In this document: one piece after another, positions 46,557 to 58,376 of the stretch
How positions within the stretch are numbered: position 1 is the stretch's first letter
How the letters are laid out: each line of letters begins with the position of its first letter
Source of the DNA: Salvelinus alpinus
Taxonomy: Eukaryota > Chordata > Actinopteri > Salmoniformes > Salmonidae
Direction: 5' to 3'
Assembly: GCF_045679555.1 (NCBI RefSeq)
Contig: NC_092087.1
Coordinates: 20,637,925 to 20,701,924 of the forward strand
DNA: 64,000 nucleotides
Made by a program: the position numbers and the translations under genes
Notes under the pieces: model-generated
What the model saw: only the letters and a program-made list of their open reading frames with translations
The model's database searches: none
What the model was told of the DNA's origin: nothing

Positions 46557-48173
46557 TACAGTTATTATCCAGTAGCAGAGCATCAAACTCACTGGGAGAA
46601 TTTCTAGTTTTGCCTTTGTGTTTACTAACAGGCCTAACAGTAAAGTTGAAAATGTATTTGTTGTGGATGGAGAAATAAGCTTGTGAGTTATTGGACATTA
46701 TTCTTAAACCATTTTCATGTTGTGATTTGTGAATGAGAGCATGATATACACGCTTTCAACATGTTGACTAATCAATTTCTCAATTTAACGGCGAGCACCA
46801 TTGTTAGAAATGAGTAAATCAATCTTTTCACTTAATATTTTCCAATCGGATTAGGCATCGGAAGTGCATTTCTGTGTACTTTATACACAATTGTAAGTGA
46901 TAATTGAAGGTCTAATTCAAAGAGTTTTAATCACAATGTGAACCTCTTGCAGTGTCATCTTTTTTGTAAATGCCTCATAAAATGAATAGACGAGTAGCCT
47001 CTTTTTAGAGCATAATGGATACATTAGAATATGAGATGGATGGTAGATTAGTATCCCTCACAATATTTCACTCTATCTCGCCTGTCCTCTCCTCTTTTCC
47101 CTCTATAGCGGCCGATCTCACATAAAAGACCTAGTGGAACACAATAAGGTTGTGGATGAACCTCACATGGACAGGTTAATTAAAAATGGGGGATCAGGGA
47201 ATTTGACCTTTTTGTTTGCAGTCATTCTTCAAAGTGGAGTTGAGCAAAGAGCCGACCACATTTATATGATCCCTTGGTGAGATTGATTGTTGGAACCTGT
47301 TTAGCTACTGTATGATTTTACACTCTTTCTGTAGCCAAAACATTGCTGTTGTTTATGTTTGTTTACACAATGGTTGGGTCTAATCCTAAATGCCGATTGG
47401 TTGAAACTGCATTCCAGCAGGTGTCTATTCCACAAGTTACCACCAGCTAAATGTATGACGTTAAAATACCTATTTACTCTGTTCCATCTGACTGCGCAAT
47501 CCACTGTCTCATCAGCCCAGCCAAGCAATTTATAAACTTGATCTCCACTTTAAAAAGCATCTAGACATTATCTCACATTGCTTTCAGACTAACATTTAGT
47601 TTTCAACAGCGGAGATTTGTATAAATTCGATCCAGCTGTCGCACAGTAATGAACGTGTCGGGATGAGACAGACAGGCATGCAGCTTTTCTCAGCCAGTCG
47701 AAATCATGATTCAGCATAATTTTTATGGATATACTATACAAAGAAATATCAATAGAAAAGAGGTCAAATGAAAACAAAGTGCAGCTAGTTTGCAGTCTTT
47801 CCAGATTCAGTTTGAAGTGATTGTGTTTGCTGTGTTGTTGGCTAGCTCCTGACGAGAGAGCACATTTTCTATGCCAGGTGAAATTGTGCATCATTAGCTC
47901 ATTGTTATGGATGTATCCAAATAAATGTCACTAGAAAATAGCTTAAAAAAATGCAAATGCAGCTACTTTGTTGTTGTTCTGGCTGCACTGTTTGACATGA
48001 CTGTAAGTTAGCCGTAGTTGGCTAGCTAGCAAGCAAGGGATAAGAACGTTGCCAGCCAGTATGACAATAGAACATTTTAAACGATTGAGTGGGTTGTGTC
48101 CATAGATACAGAATAAATTCATAAAAATATGTCAATCATTATTTGAATATGTTGGTAACCCATTGTTTAAAAG
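46557..48173. other. AT-rich non-coding, no gene seen
   Basis: No repeat family or coding exon recognised. Segments around 46660-47120 look unique and ordered and could hold conserved non-coding elements. Confidence 0.4.
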
Positions 48174-48260
48174 TGATAATGCCCTCAAAGCCGGTGTTTG
48201 CAGTATATATTGTCACGGGCCAATATATCCTCCAAACACCGGCTTTGAGGGCATTATCAG
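48174..48260. repeat. Hairpin MITE with 26-bp perfect arms
   Basis: gataatgccctcaaagccgg at 48174 and its reverse complement at 48241-48260 border a further imperfect arm (tatatattg / caatatat). The loop is about 'tcacgggc'. Total size is about 87 bp. Confidence 0.85.
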
Positions 48261-50997
48261 TTAATTAGTATCCATCTCTGATTGGCAGGGCTTATATCTG
48301 TCTGCCAAATAGGTCCACACCCTCCCATCATACCAATCGCATTGGAGCTGACTCTTCTTTTCCACCATGTGAGATCATTCTGTTGGAACTGAAGTCACGT
48401 GTTGTGATGTTATTGCGGTAAACCTCAAGAGTGCTAACCGACCATTCAACATCACTTCAACAAAAGAGACAGGTCGTCACCAGGCTGACATGACTGTAGT
48501 TGTTGCTGGATGATTCACCCACTGAAGACATGATGCATCACTGGGTGTACGTATGCTCCATTGTTATATGCACTTCACATTTTGATAAACTTCCAGTACA
48601 GTAGATATTCTACAGAAAATGGATTGCACAAAGTATTTTTATTCCTCTCCTGTTATGGATGTGTTTACAATTATATTAGTGGCCTGTGAGGCAAGGTATC
48701 TGTTAAGTAATCAAGTGTAATATTCCACAGGCTAATTAGCAGTGTAAGTGAGTGAAAATTTGGAGAAGTAAATCAATGGATGCAAATATGTTCTCTATAT
48801 TTCATTGTAAAACTCTTGGGGATGGATCTTGTTGAAGCTTCCATTGGTCCTCTGGAGTTGACATTATTACTCTAGATCACCTGCAGGGCTTCAGACTGCA
48901 ACCATTTAGTTGCATTTTGCGACCCTTTGACTTGGCTGTGTGAGTAAAACCTTTATTTGGTCGCACTCGTGCAAGCTACACATTCTACCTGGTCACCTCA
49001 ATCAAAAAGTCCTATTTTTTGGGCAGATAAAACCATTAATTTGTTAAACAGTAAAGTGCATTGTCATGATTGCTGTAATAAAAGTGTCTGTTTCACATTG
49101 GCAGGCTTCTGTAATGAGCAAGCCTCTCACACTCTCCCCCCTTGTGCTCCCCTCGTGATCTTATAACGTTTAAAAATGCAATTGCGGGGGAAAACTTGGA
49201 AGCAACTAGTTGTCCATATTAAAAAGAGGAGGGTCTCGGCTTTCTGTGGATATTATTATTGATCTCAAAGTACACTGTTTTACAGTCAAGATATCTGATA
49301 TGGCTTTGAAATATGGAGCGTGCGAAATGTGCATCGGCCATCGCGAGTGCACTAGGCCTAATTGCTAAGTTGTGTTAGGACATTCAATTTACTGTTAGAT
49401 TAATACATGGCTAGCAGCAGGTGTTAGAGTTAGCGATCTAGCTAATGTGTTTTGAGTTTCAACTTCCTCAAGTGGTGAATTAGCACCAATTGAATTAGGC
49501 CTATATATAAAATTAGTGCACATAAAGATGAACGCAAATCTATCTCTATTCAACAACAACAAAAATCTGGAGCCCTATTTTGACAATAAAATATAACAAA
49601 AATAGCCTAATTGTCAACCCCAAATTCTTGACAATTACTGGAATAGGTTGCGTATCAAAATATTTCAAAGCATTCATTCTTGCTTGGACATGTTAGATGT
49701 AACAACTTATTTATTGAATACTGTCTCAGTAGTCAATTACACTAAGCATTGTGAAAGACTTTATAATGACTTTCTAAGAAAGGGGGAAATGTTTGTATCC
49801 TTGACCTGTTAGCTAGGTAATAATGGGTCCAGTTATTATTTTCACTCTGAATCCTTTATTATGTGGAAACGTAGATGTGTTAGGCTTTCTTACAGTTTAG
49901 TTTAGCTCATATAAATGATTTGCATGAAATTTGTCCCTCCTGATTTAGGTTGTTTGGAACTCTTCTTCTTTGGAACAATGCCAATTGAATTGTCTGCTTT
50001 CTAACACGCTAGGAGAATAGGGAATATGGTTCTCTTTGGGCTTGAGGCTTGATCTCCTTATGTGATCTCCTTATGTGCCCCCCCCCATCCATTCACATCA
50101 CAATTAGTGATTTCGAACATCCCCAAATGGCCCACATAATTAAAGAGTTGGCATTATAATTACAATGTGTTTATTGTCTGTTTATGGGTGGTGTGCTGTA
50201 CATAACACTTGGACATTTCATTGGAGTAAATGGATTGAGGTTTTTTAATACACTTTCTGTAAATGTGATTTCATGTATCAATGATACCTCCTTCATCAGC
50301 CCTTTGACAGTTGCACTGTTTGTCCTATGTACAGCGTAATTTGGCCGACAGCGGTAACTGGCAGCCGAAATAACCAAATTATTTAGTCATGGGTTTTTAA
50401 CGGGCACAACGGCAAATGGATGTTAAGTAAATGATGCAATTTATTCCCTTCCTCCTCATTGCCAGGCTGGTTGCCACGGGACTTCTGCCAGCTTTAAGTA
50501 AGTGGTACCCAGATGGTATTCACATGACGCACACTTGGTTACAAAATCGTCCCCGGGAATAACTCTGCTGCCACAACAACCAATAGGTCAATTGAGCAGG
50601 AGATCCTGTTGCTTCCACAGTTTTGCATATGCAAATCTGCTAATGTTGTGTCATTTCGGTAAATTCTGGGGGAAGGTTGTATCTCAGGGGTCCTAAACGA
50701 ATTGGAAAGGAGCCCAGTTAATGAGCGGAGCTGGAGAGAGAGATAGAAGGGAGACATCCTCCGCCTCAGATTGTTTCCTCTGTGCTAAAGCATGGCTTCC
50801 TGGATCCTCCACTTCTTGCTCACCCGGCCTCCTGCTCCTCCGTCGTGGAGAGGGGAAGTGCCTGTGATGAAGATGGGCCTGTAATGGGATAGTCCACTGG
50901 GCTCTCAGTCAGATAAAGTGATTTTTCTACCATCTTATGAAAAAAGCCAGTCTATTTCTGGAACATGCATGTGGAAGACAATGCCTGGGCTTTCTCC
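48261..50997. other. Non-coding, no gene seen
   Basis: No supported exon or repeat apart from a short poly-C at about 50078-50087. Confidence 0.4.
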
Positions 50998-51092
50998 TGC
51001 TCTCTCTTTCTCTCTCACTTTCTCTCTCGCTCTTTCTCTCTCATCCTCACTCTCTCTCCCACTTTCTCTATCTCTCTCATCCTCCATCTCCT
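50998..51092. repeat. CT-rich microsatellite
   Basis: Imperfect (CT)n/(TCTCTC) tract; it keeps several chance Leu/Ser-rich frames open. Confidence 0.9.
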
Positions 51093-52970
51093 CTCTCTGT
51101 CTGCCAAACTTTTATACCGGCTCTCATCAGCTGCAGCTGTGGTGCACTCTGTCTCGATTTCTCCTCCTGGAGAAGTGGTGAATTGTGTCGTCTGCAGCCA
51201 CTAACAGCCAACAGCTGCTTTAGCCCACTGCAGAGGGAGGACAATGTGGAACTGATTTTCAGCGAGAGAGAGAAATAAATAAACAATGTACAAAAAACAA
51301 TACCTCAACCAACACACAGCTTATGCAAATTGGGAACATGTGTTTGTAGATCGATAAGCCATGCTTGTGCATGAAAAGTCTAGAGTGACCGCTTTACACA
51401 GAGATGTATGTTACCACGAGCAGTTCTTTATCTGCAAGATGTTGGCCTACACATCTGTTTGTAAAAAAAATAAAAAGATGTTAAACCCACTCAATATGAT
51501 GAAATGTATAAACTATTTGTTGTTGAGTTGTGACATTAATCTCCCTAGATCTGGGGAGTGTTAGTGGATAAGACACCAGCTGTACCGGGAGGGGAAAAGT
51601 TTTACTCATTGTGGTGGGAGGAGGGTCAAACTGTCAGTAGGTCAAAGGTCAGATAAAAAAGGGGGAAAAAGACAATGGCAGATCTACACACATTTAATGA
51701 ACATGTCTGTTAATGCCTCAACAAAATAACCCAAATTCTTTAAAATAGCCCAAGCAACCTTGGCTTTCGTGAACTAACACTCGCACTTTACTTTTTCCCC
51801 TACTTGCACTGACGTTACTGATAGCTAATTTATTGAGGAAAAATGTACTTACTATGACTGAGATATATGGTTTCCCGCCGAGCTATCTTAAGATGAATGC
51901 ACTAGCTGTAAGTCGCTCTGGGTAACAGCATCTGCTAAATAAAATAAACATCAAAACGTAGATATTTGGATTGCATTGGTTTCAAATTGAACATCCATAA
52001 TTTGGGTTGGAGCCTTGATACCTTTTGGCTTGAGCCAATGTAAAAGTCTAAAACTCTGCGTTTGTCAGTATGTCATAAGCTGCTATTAGCATTGGTAGAA
52101 ATGTTAATGCTCAGAGGCTCATCGCCTCCAGAGAATGGCTTTCTATCACATGCTCACATTCTTTTAAAAGGGAAATGGAAGATGAATTTTGCCCATAAAG
52201 GCTGTATCACAAGGGCTTTTTATCCTAAATGGCTCTGGGGATTGTTATCTGTGGGAAGTGTGCCCTGCCTCCGTCGTGTTCAATCAAGTGTCCACTTAGT
52301 TGTGACTGGGAGTAATTGTTCCCAAGTGGGCCACACACTGACCTGTTAATGTCGGCGTCGACCCTCTAACCTTGTCAGCACGTCTTAGGGAGGAGTTTAA
52401 ATCATGTGGATCTCCTTCTTGCCTTTGCGCTGCCTGGGCAAGTGGGTGTCGGTGCTGATAGACCACTCTCTTATAATTGTCCCCAGCAGCATGGGTCAGC
52501 CAGGGGTGCTCCCCAAGCCCGGCTCTTATTAGATGAGGTACTGGGAGTGCTGTGACTTAATGGGTCAAGCCATTGATCCGATCCAGCCACAATGTTCTGT
52601 CTCTACAGTCATATGAAGCCCTGCTAGCTACCTAATGACTCTCAGAGTTGCAGGCTCTGTTGACTGTGTTGGACAGAGACAGCATTCTGAGGCAACCAAA
52701 CGCTATTGAAGACATGATATTCGGTCCCATCTATAATGTTTCGTTATTTTGCCAATGGGTTTCTTATTTGTGTGTGATTTGACATCGCGTTGACTGTGGT
52801 GTCCTCTGTGTATTAGATATTGATGAGGTAGAGTAGGTGAAGTAGGTTGTCCTTGTCCCCATACAGTCTGATGTTTCATGAACCTGGGTAGAACAAAAAC
52901 CTTTGCCAAAAGTTTGTTGTCAGATCGGTTGGAAACATGACACACAAATAATTAACAAACTACACTGAAC
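51093..52970. other. Non-coding; SINE tail at about 51905-51945
   Basis: The tail motif 'taagtcgctctgggtaacag' is a SINE remnant. 52020-52700 is repeat-poor with moderate GC and might be conserved non-coding DNA. Confidence 0.4.
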
Positions 52971-52972
52971 AA

Positions 52973-53745
52973 AAATATGAACGCAACATATAAAGTGTTG
53001 GTCCCATGTTTCTTGAGCTGAAATAAAATATGCACAAAAAGCTGTTATATCTCAAATTTTGTGCACAAATTTGTTTACATCCCTGTTAGTGAGCATTTCT
53101 CCTTTGGCCAAGATAATCCATCCACCTGACAGGTGTGGCATATCAAGAAGCTGATTAAACAACATGATCATTACACAGGTGCACCTTGTGCTGGGGACAA
53201 CAAAAGGCCACTCTAAATGCCACATGTCTCAAGTTTTGAGTGAGTGTACAATTTGCATGCTGACTGCAGGAATGTCCACCAGAGCTATTGCCAGAGAATT
53301 GAATGTTCATTTCTCTACCATAAACCACCTCCCAACGTTGTTTTAGTAAAATTTGGCAGTACATCCAACCAGCCTCACAACCACAGACCATGTGTATGGT
53401 GTTGTGTGGGTGAGCGGTTTGCTGATGTCAACGTTGTGAACAGAGTGCCCCATGGTGGTGGTGGGGTTATGGTATGGGCAGGGGATAAGCTACAGACAAC
53501 AAACTGAATTGCATTTTATCGATAGCAATTTGAATGCATAAAAATACCATGATGAGATCCTGAGGCCCATTGTGAGGCCCCTTGTTTCTCAGGTTCCAAC
53601 AGATGCATATTTGTATTTCCAGTCATGTGAAATCCATAGATTATGGCCTAATGAATTTATTTCAGTTGACTGATTTCCTCAAAAGACATGTAAACTCAGT
53701 AAAATCTTTGATATTGTTGCATGTTGCATTTATATTTTTGTTCAG
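52973..53745 (+). mobile_element. Tc1-like transposon, copy 6 (internally deleted)
   Basis: 'cactgaacaaaaatatgaac' at the left and 'tatttttgttcag' at the right, flanked by TA (52971-52972, 53746-53747). At 773 bp it is half of normal size. Same subfamily as copy 4, but with both ends and less sequence between them. Confidence 0.88.
53222..53560 (+). pseudogene. Tc1 transposase pseudogene (copy 6)
   Basis: 'MLTAGMSTRAIARELNVHFS' (DNA-binding region) and '[19 protein letters not shown]' (catalytic domain) remain. The segment between them is deleted and the C-terminal third is missing. Confidence 0.8.
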
Positions 53746-53747
53746 TA

Positions 53748-54297
53748 TATTTTAAAGTGTCTGGTTACGAGTTCCTTTTGAAACTGACAAGGACTGTAAT
53801 TTGGGTCAAAAGGAGAGATTAAAACCAGATGTTTCTAAAGCTGAAGGTTGTGTGTTGAGCAGCTGCTGTGTGGAAGTCCACAAGTGAAGAATAACTTAGC
53901 TGTTGTATCTGTCTATTTGATGTTGCTGCAGTGAAAATGACTGAAGATATTGTACTGTATCTTACAGTGCTTGGTTGTTTGTTTCATTTTATGGATGGAA
54001 GCAGCAGCACGTCTTTAAACTAAACCATCACTTTTTAAGTGCTCATTTGCGAAGTGAAATAAAAGTAGGGTACCTCATTTCAAAATTGAAGTATTTTTAA
54101 TCTTTCTTCAGATCCCTTATACGAGACCATGCATGAATCCAATCTCTTTCGAATGATCTCATCAATTATTACCATTGTAAATTCTGCATGGTGGTACTCT
54201 TTTCCCAAGTCTTTCCTTTTTGAGCAAGTTGGAGCCACCATGGTGCAGCCATAAATTCAGAGTGGTGAAGCGGTCTATTGGGATAAACATATTTTTG
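53748..54297. other. Non-coding, no gene seen
   Basis: No supported exon or repeat. Confidence 0.4.
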
Positions 54298-54473
54298 GGA
54301 GTCATTTACAATTCAGCAGACACTCTTATTCAGAGCAATTTAGGGTTAAGTGCCTCGCTCAAGGGCACATCGACAGATTGTTCACTGAGTCTGCTCAGGG
54401 ATTCAAACTAGCATCCTTTTGGTTACTGGCTCAACACTATTAACCACTAATCTACCTGCCGCCCTGTAATGAC
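54298..54473 (-). mobile_element. tRNA-derived SINE, minus strand
   Basis: Read from 54473 downward: 'gggcggcaggtagattagtg' (A-box region), a B-box-like 'tagtttgaatccc', and the tail 'gctctgaataagagtgtctg' near 54320. It matches a teleost-wide SINE with the same tail as the remnants at 38548 and 51905. Confidence 0.75.
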
Positions 54474-56242
54474 AGGCATGCAGACGGGTAATCAGAAGGG
54501 TCTTATCAGGGGCCGTTCAGAGGCTGATGGCGGGCAGAGGAATGTGATCTGGCTGTGGAAACAACGCCACGTTAATGGGGTTAGCCAAATTCCACACTCA
54601 TGAATTATGAGGCGGGCCTGTGGTTTGTTGTGTATGGTTTGGGGCCTCTACACACTAGTGCTGTACAGAGAGAGAGACAGAGTTATATATTTGGTCTTTT
54701 GGCACTGTCTCTCATAGACAAGCTCAATTAATGGTTCTGGATCTCCTTCTTCTGTTCTGCCGATGGGGAAAAAAATATGCATTATACACTCATGCCATAA
54801 ACAGATAGGTTTAAAGATATAGATAGACCGACACACGCTCGAACGCATATCCAGGTCACCCGTAATACAAGTCAGTATTCAACGTTCATCCATTTCTGAT
54901 GATGTCTGGAGATTACATAGAAACCGGCCACTAGGGGCAACAGTGAGCTCTCTTACCTTCATGTAGGTTTCGGTTTTGCTTAGGGTGTTGTGGACGGGGA
55001 TGGTGGATAGGTTGCAAGGTTGAATCCAGCGATAGAAAGTTGTGTTTGAGATTTTTGTTTTAAGCCTATCCCAAACCTTAACCATTCTGAGTTAATGCCT
55101 AACTTTAAGATTTTGGAGTTAATGCCTTAACTTAACATTAAACATTTAAAAAATTCAAGTTTGAGAAACATGGATGAACGTTGAATTCTGACGTGAAACT
55201 GTGAGAGATAGTTGCACACACACACAGAGACAGACAGACAGACATGTTGTTGTCTTATGAATTAATAGTTCAACAAGTACAGCATGTAAAGAGGCCAATA
55301 TTATCTGGTATTGATTTTAGGTCTGTCGATGACCCAAGTTCACAATTTTCAGAATGGTTTTCAGAATGGTGTTCAGAAAATGGCCTTGCAAAATCCAGAT
55401 TCTTTTCAGACAGAGCTCACACACAATGGTGCAGGTTTATAGGTCAATATGTCACTGAGAACATACAGCGTTCCGGGGGAATCAGATTTCTGTGGTTGTA
55501 CACATTGTTATTTTGTTAACGCTGACATTTACATCAGCAGCATCATCACCGCATTATGCAATTGTGAGATAGTGTTAAATATCAGTCATACTAATCTGTC
55601 TTTGAAAAGATGAAAACAGTGAGATGACTATGTATTTAGGTCAGGAGATGACAACTGGAATCAGTGCGTCATAACGTATGTAAAATATGTGTGGTTGTAG
55701 CTGATCACGTTTAATTTTCCCTCTGATAATGCCACTCTTGTTGATGTGGGTTAAGTGAACTGGGTTTTGTCTAGAAGGGATACAGCTTTTGTCAGAATTT
55801 ACTTTTCGTAGCAGGTTCAGGAAAACTAATGCAGCAGGTTAGGATAATTCATGTAGAAGGTTAGATCAATTTGACAAAAGCTGTATACCATCTAGACATG
55901 ACCAGTGAACTGTAGGTACTTTCCTTACCTTTTCACTTCCTGTTTGTAATAGTCTTATCTATGTCTCCCCTGACCCTCTCTTCTGGTTGTCACTAGTTAC
56001 CACAGCCACAAAGTCAAAATGGGCTTTACCGTAAAGATTTATGAAACCAAAAATGGGCTTTTTGGTCTTTAATTTAAGGTTAGTGTGAGGCATAAGTTTA
56101 GCATTGTGGTTAGGGTTAAGGTTAAGATTTAAAATCAAATTTTAAGAAGATACATTATAGAAATATGCATGGTTTAGCCATGATTATGACTTTGGTAACT
56201 AGTGACAACCCTCTCTTTTGTCCTTCTCATACCTAAATACAG
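54474..56242. other. Non-coding, no gene seen
   Basis: An ACAC/AGAC microsatellite lies at about 55213-55242. No supported coding exon. Confidence 0.4.
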
Positions 56243-56341
56243 TGTCATCTGTGAACTCCCGATGGTCCCGCCCCTGAAGACCCTGAGCTGAATTTTCATT
56301 GGAAGAATGGAACGCCAGTCTTTCCTACACAAGTGAACACG
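56243..56341 (+). other. Candidate non-coding exon (99 nt)
   Basis: A pyrimidine-rich tract and acceptor ('ccttctcatacctaaatacag') precede it and a strong donor (CACG/gtatgt) follows. It holds two tiny uORFs (8 and 9 codons) but no long frame, as in a 5' UTR exon. Position and strand would suit foxp1, the gene expected downstream of eif4e3. Prediction only. Confidence 0.35.
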
Positions 56342-56734
56342 GTATGTGCACATCCTTACTCTTATCTACTTTCGATGACAGTTTTATTTCAAATGTTCTC
56401 TGCCTCTCTGTGAACTAGAAGGCTGCAGCATAGTGCGATTTAACTTGTTAGGCTAATTTGCATCTTATTATAATTAGGTTAAACTAGATACCAACACATA
56501 CTCAAAAGTATTTTCATGAATTGTTAATTGTTCAGGCTAATAATTGAAAACTATTTTATTTGACCAAATTGCATTATGACTTTGAATAATGAGACAACTA
56601 ATCGGAATGTCTTACAAATAATGTGTCAGCTAAATTTATCAAGAACTTTGTTGAAAATATGATGTTCCTATTTTATTCAAATTAGCAGGTTTTAAATGAA
56701 TACTTTGATGCATTGCGGAAAATATTACTACTTA

Positions 56735-58374
56735 CAGTTGAAGTGGGAAATTTACATACACCTTAGCCAAATACATTTAAACTCAGTTTTTCACAATTCC
56801 TGACATTTAATCCTAGTAGAAATTCCCTGTTTTATGTCAGTTAGGATCACCACTTTACTTTAAGAATGTGAAATGTCAGAATAATAGTAGAGAGAATGAT
56901 TTATTTCAGCTTTTCTTTCATCACATTCTCATTGGGTCAGAAGTTTACATACACTCAATTAGTATTTGGTAGCATTGCCTTTAAATTGTTTAACTTGGCT
57001 CAAATGTTTTGGGTAGCTTTCCACAAGCTTCCCACAATAAGTTGGGTGAAATGTGTCCCATTCCTCCTGACAGAGCTGGTGTAACTGAGTCAGGTTTGTA
57101 GGCCTCCTTGCTCGCACACACGTTTTCATTTCTGCCCACATATTTTCTATAGGATTGAGGTCAGGGCTTTGTGATTGCCACTCCAATACATTGAATTTGT
57201 TGTCCTTAAGCCATTTTGCCACAACTTTGGAAGTATGCTTGGGGTCATTGTCCATTTGGAAGACCCATTTGCGACCAAGCTTTAACTTCCTGACTGATAT
57301 CTTGAGATTTTGCTTCAATATATCCACATCATTTTCCTGCCTCACGATGCCATCTATTTTGTGAAATGCACCAGTCCCTCCTGCAGCAAAGCACCCCCAC
57401 AACATGATGCTGCCACCCCTGTGCTTCACGGTTGGGATGGTGTTCTTCGGCTTGTAAGCCTTCCCCATTCTAATGTCCTTCCAAAATAACAATGGTCATT
57501 ATGGCCTAACAGTTCTATTTTTGTTTCATCAGACCAGAGGACATTTCTCCAAAAAGTACGATCTTTGTCCCCATGTGCAGATGCAAACCGTAGTCTGGCT
57601 TTTTTTATGGTGGTTTTGGAGCAGTGACTTCTTCCTTGCTGAGCAGCCTTTCAGGTTATGTTGATATAGGACTCGTTTTACTGTGGATATAGATTATTTT
57701 GTACCTGTGTCCTCCAGCATCTTCACAAGGTCCTTTGCTGTTGTTCTGGGATTGATTTGCTTTTTTTGCACCAAAGTACGTTCATCTCTAGGAGACAGAA
57801 CGCATCTCCTTCCTGAGCAGTATGACGGCTACGTGGTCCCATGGTGTTTATACTTGCGTACTATTGTTTGTACAGATGAACGTGGTACCTTCAGGCGTTT
57901 GGAAATTGCTCCCAAGGATGAACCAGACTTGTGGAAGTCTACAATTTTTTTTCTGAGGTCTTGGCTGATTTCTTTTGATTTTCCCATGTTGTCAAGCAAA
58001 GAGGCACTGAGTTTGAAGGTAGGCCTTGAAATACATCCACAGGTACACCTCCATTGACTCAAATGATATCAAGTAGCCTATCAGAAGCTTCTAAAGCCAT
58101 GACATCATTTTCTGGAATTTTCCAAGCTGTTTAAAGGCACAGTCAAGTTAGTGTATTTAAACTTCTGACCCACTGGAATTGTGATACTGTGAATTATAAG
58201 TAAAATAATCTGTCTGTATACAATTGTTGGAAAAATGACTTGTGTCATGCACACAGTAGATGTCCTAACCGACTTGCCAAAACTATAGTTTTTTAACAAG
58301 AATTTTGTGGAGTGGTTGAATAACGAGTTATAATGACTCCAACCTAAATGTATGTAAACTTCCGACTTCAACTG
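56735..58374 (-). mobile_element. Tc1-like transposon, copy 7, Sleeping Beauty-type subfamily
   Basis: 1640 bp with TA on both sides (56733-56734, 58375-58376). Each end has two direct repeats: outer 'cagttgaagtgggaaattta' and inner 'tcagaagtttacatacactc' at the left, mirrored at about 58150 and 58344-58374 at the right. This IR/DR design and these sequences are those of the salmonid subfamily used to reconstruct Sleeping Beauty. Confidence 0.93.
56959..57987 (-). pseudogene. Tc1 transposase pseudogene (copy 7, Sleeping Beauty type)
   Basis: Starts at the minus-strand ATG 57985-57987 ('MGKSKEISQDLRKKIVDFHK') and ends at 56959 with 'VKQFKGNATKY'. Its 1029-nt span is close to the family's 340 codons. 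The C-terminal 178 codons are open without a stop, including 'KWVFQMDNDPKHTSKVV' (second catalytic Asp) and 'NPIENMWAEMK' (catalytic Glu). It is broken by in-frame stops at about 57829 and 57695 and by a frame change around 57475-57545, next to the first catalytic Asp. It is the best preserved transposase in the window but not functional. Confidence 0.92.
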
Positions 58375-58376
58375 TA

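Noticed and set aside
50918-51278. Overlapping Leu/Ser-rich frames near 51 kb
   Set aside because: Caused by the CT microsatellite, three frames on one strand are all open.
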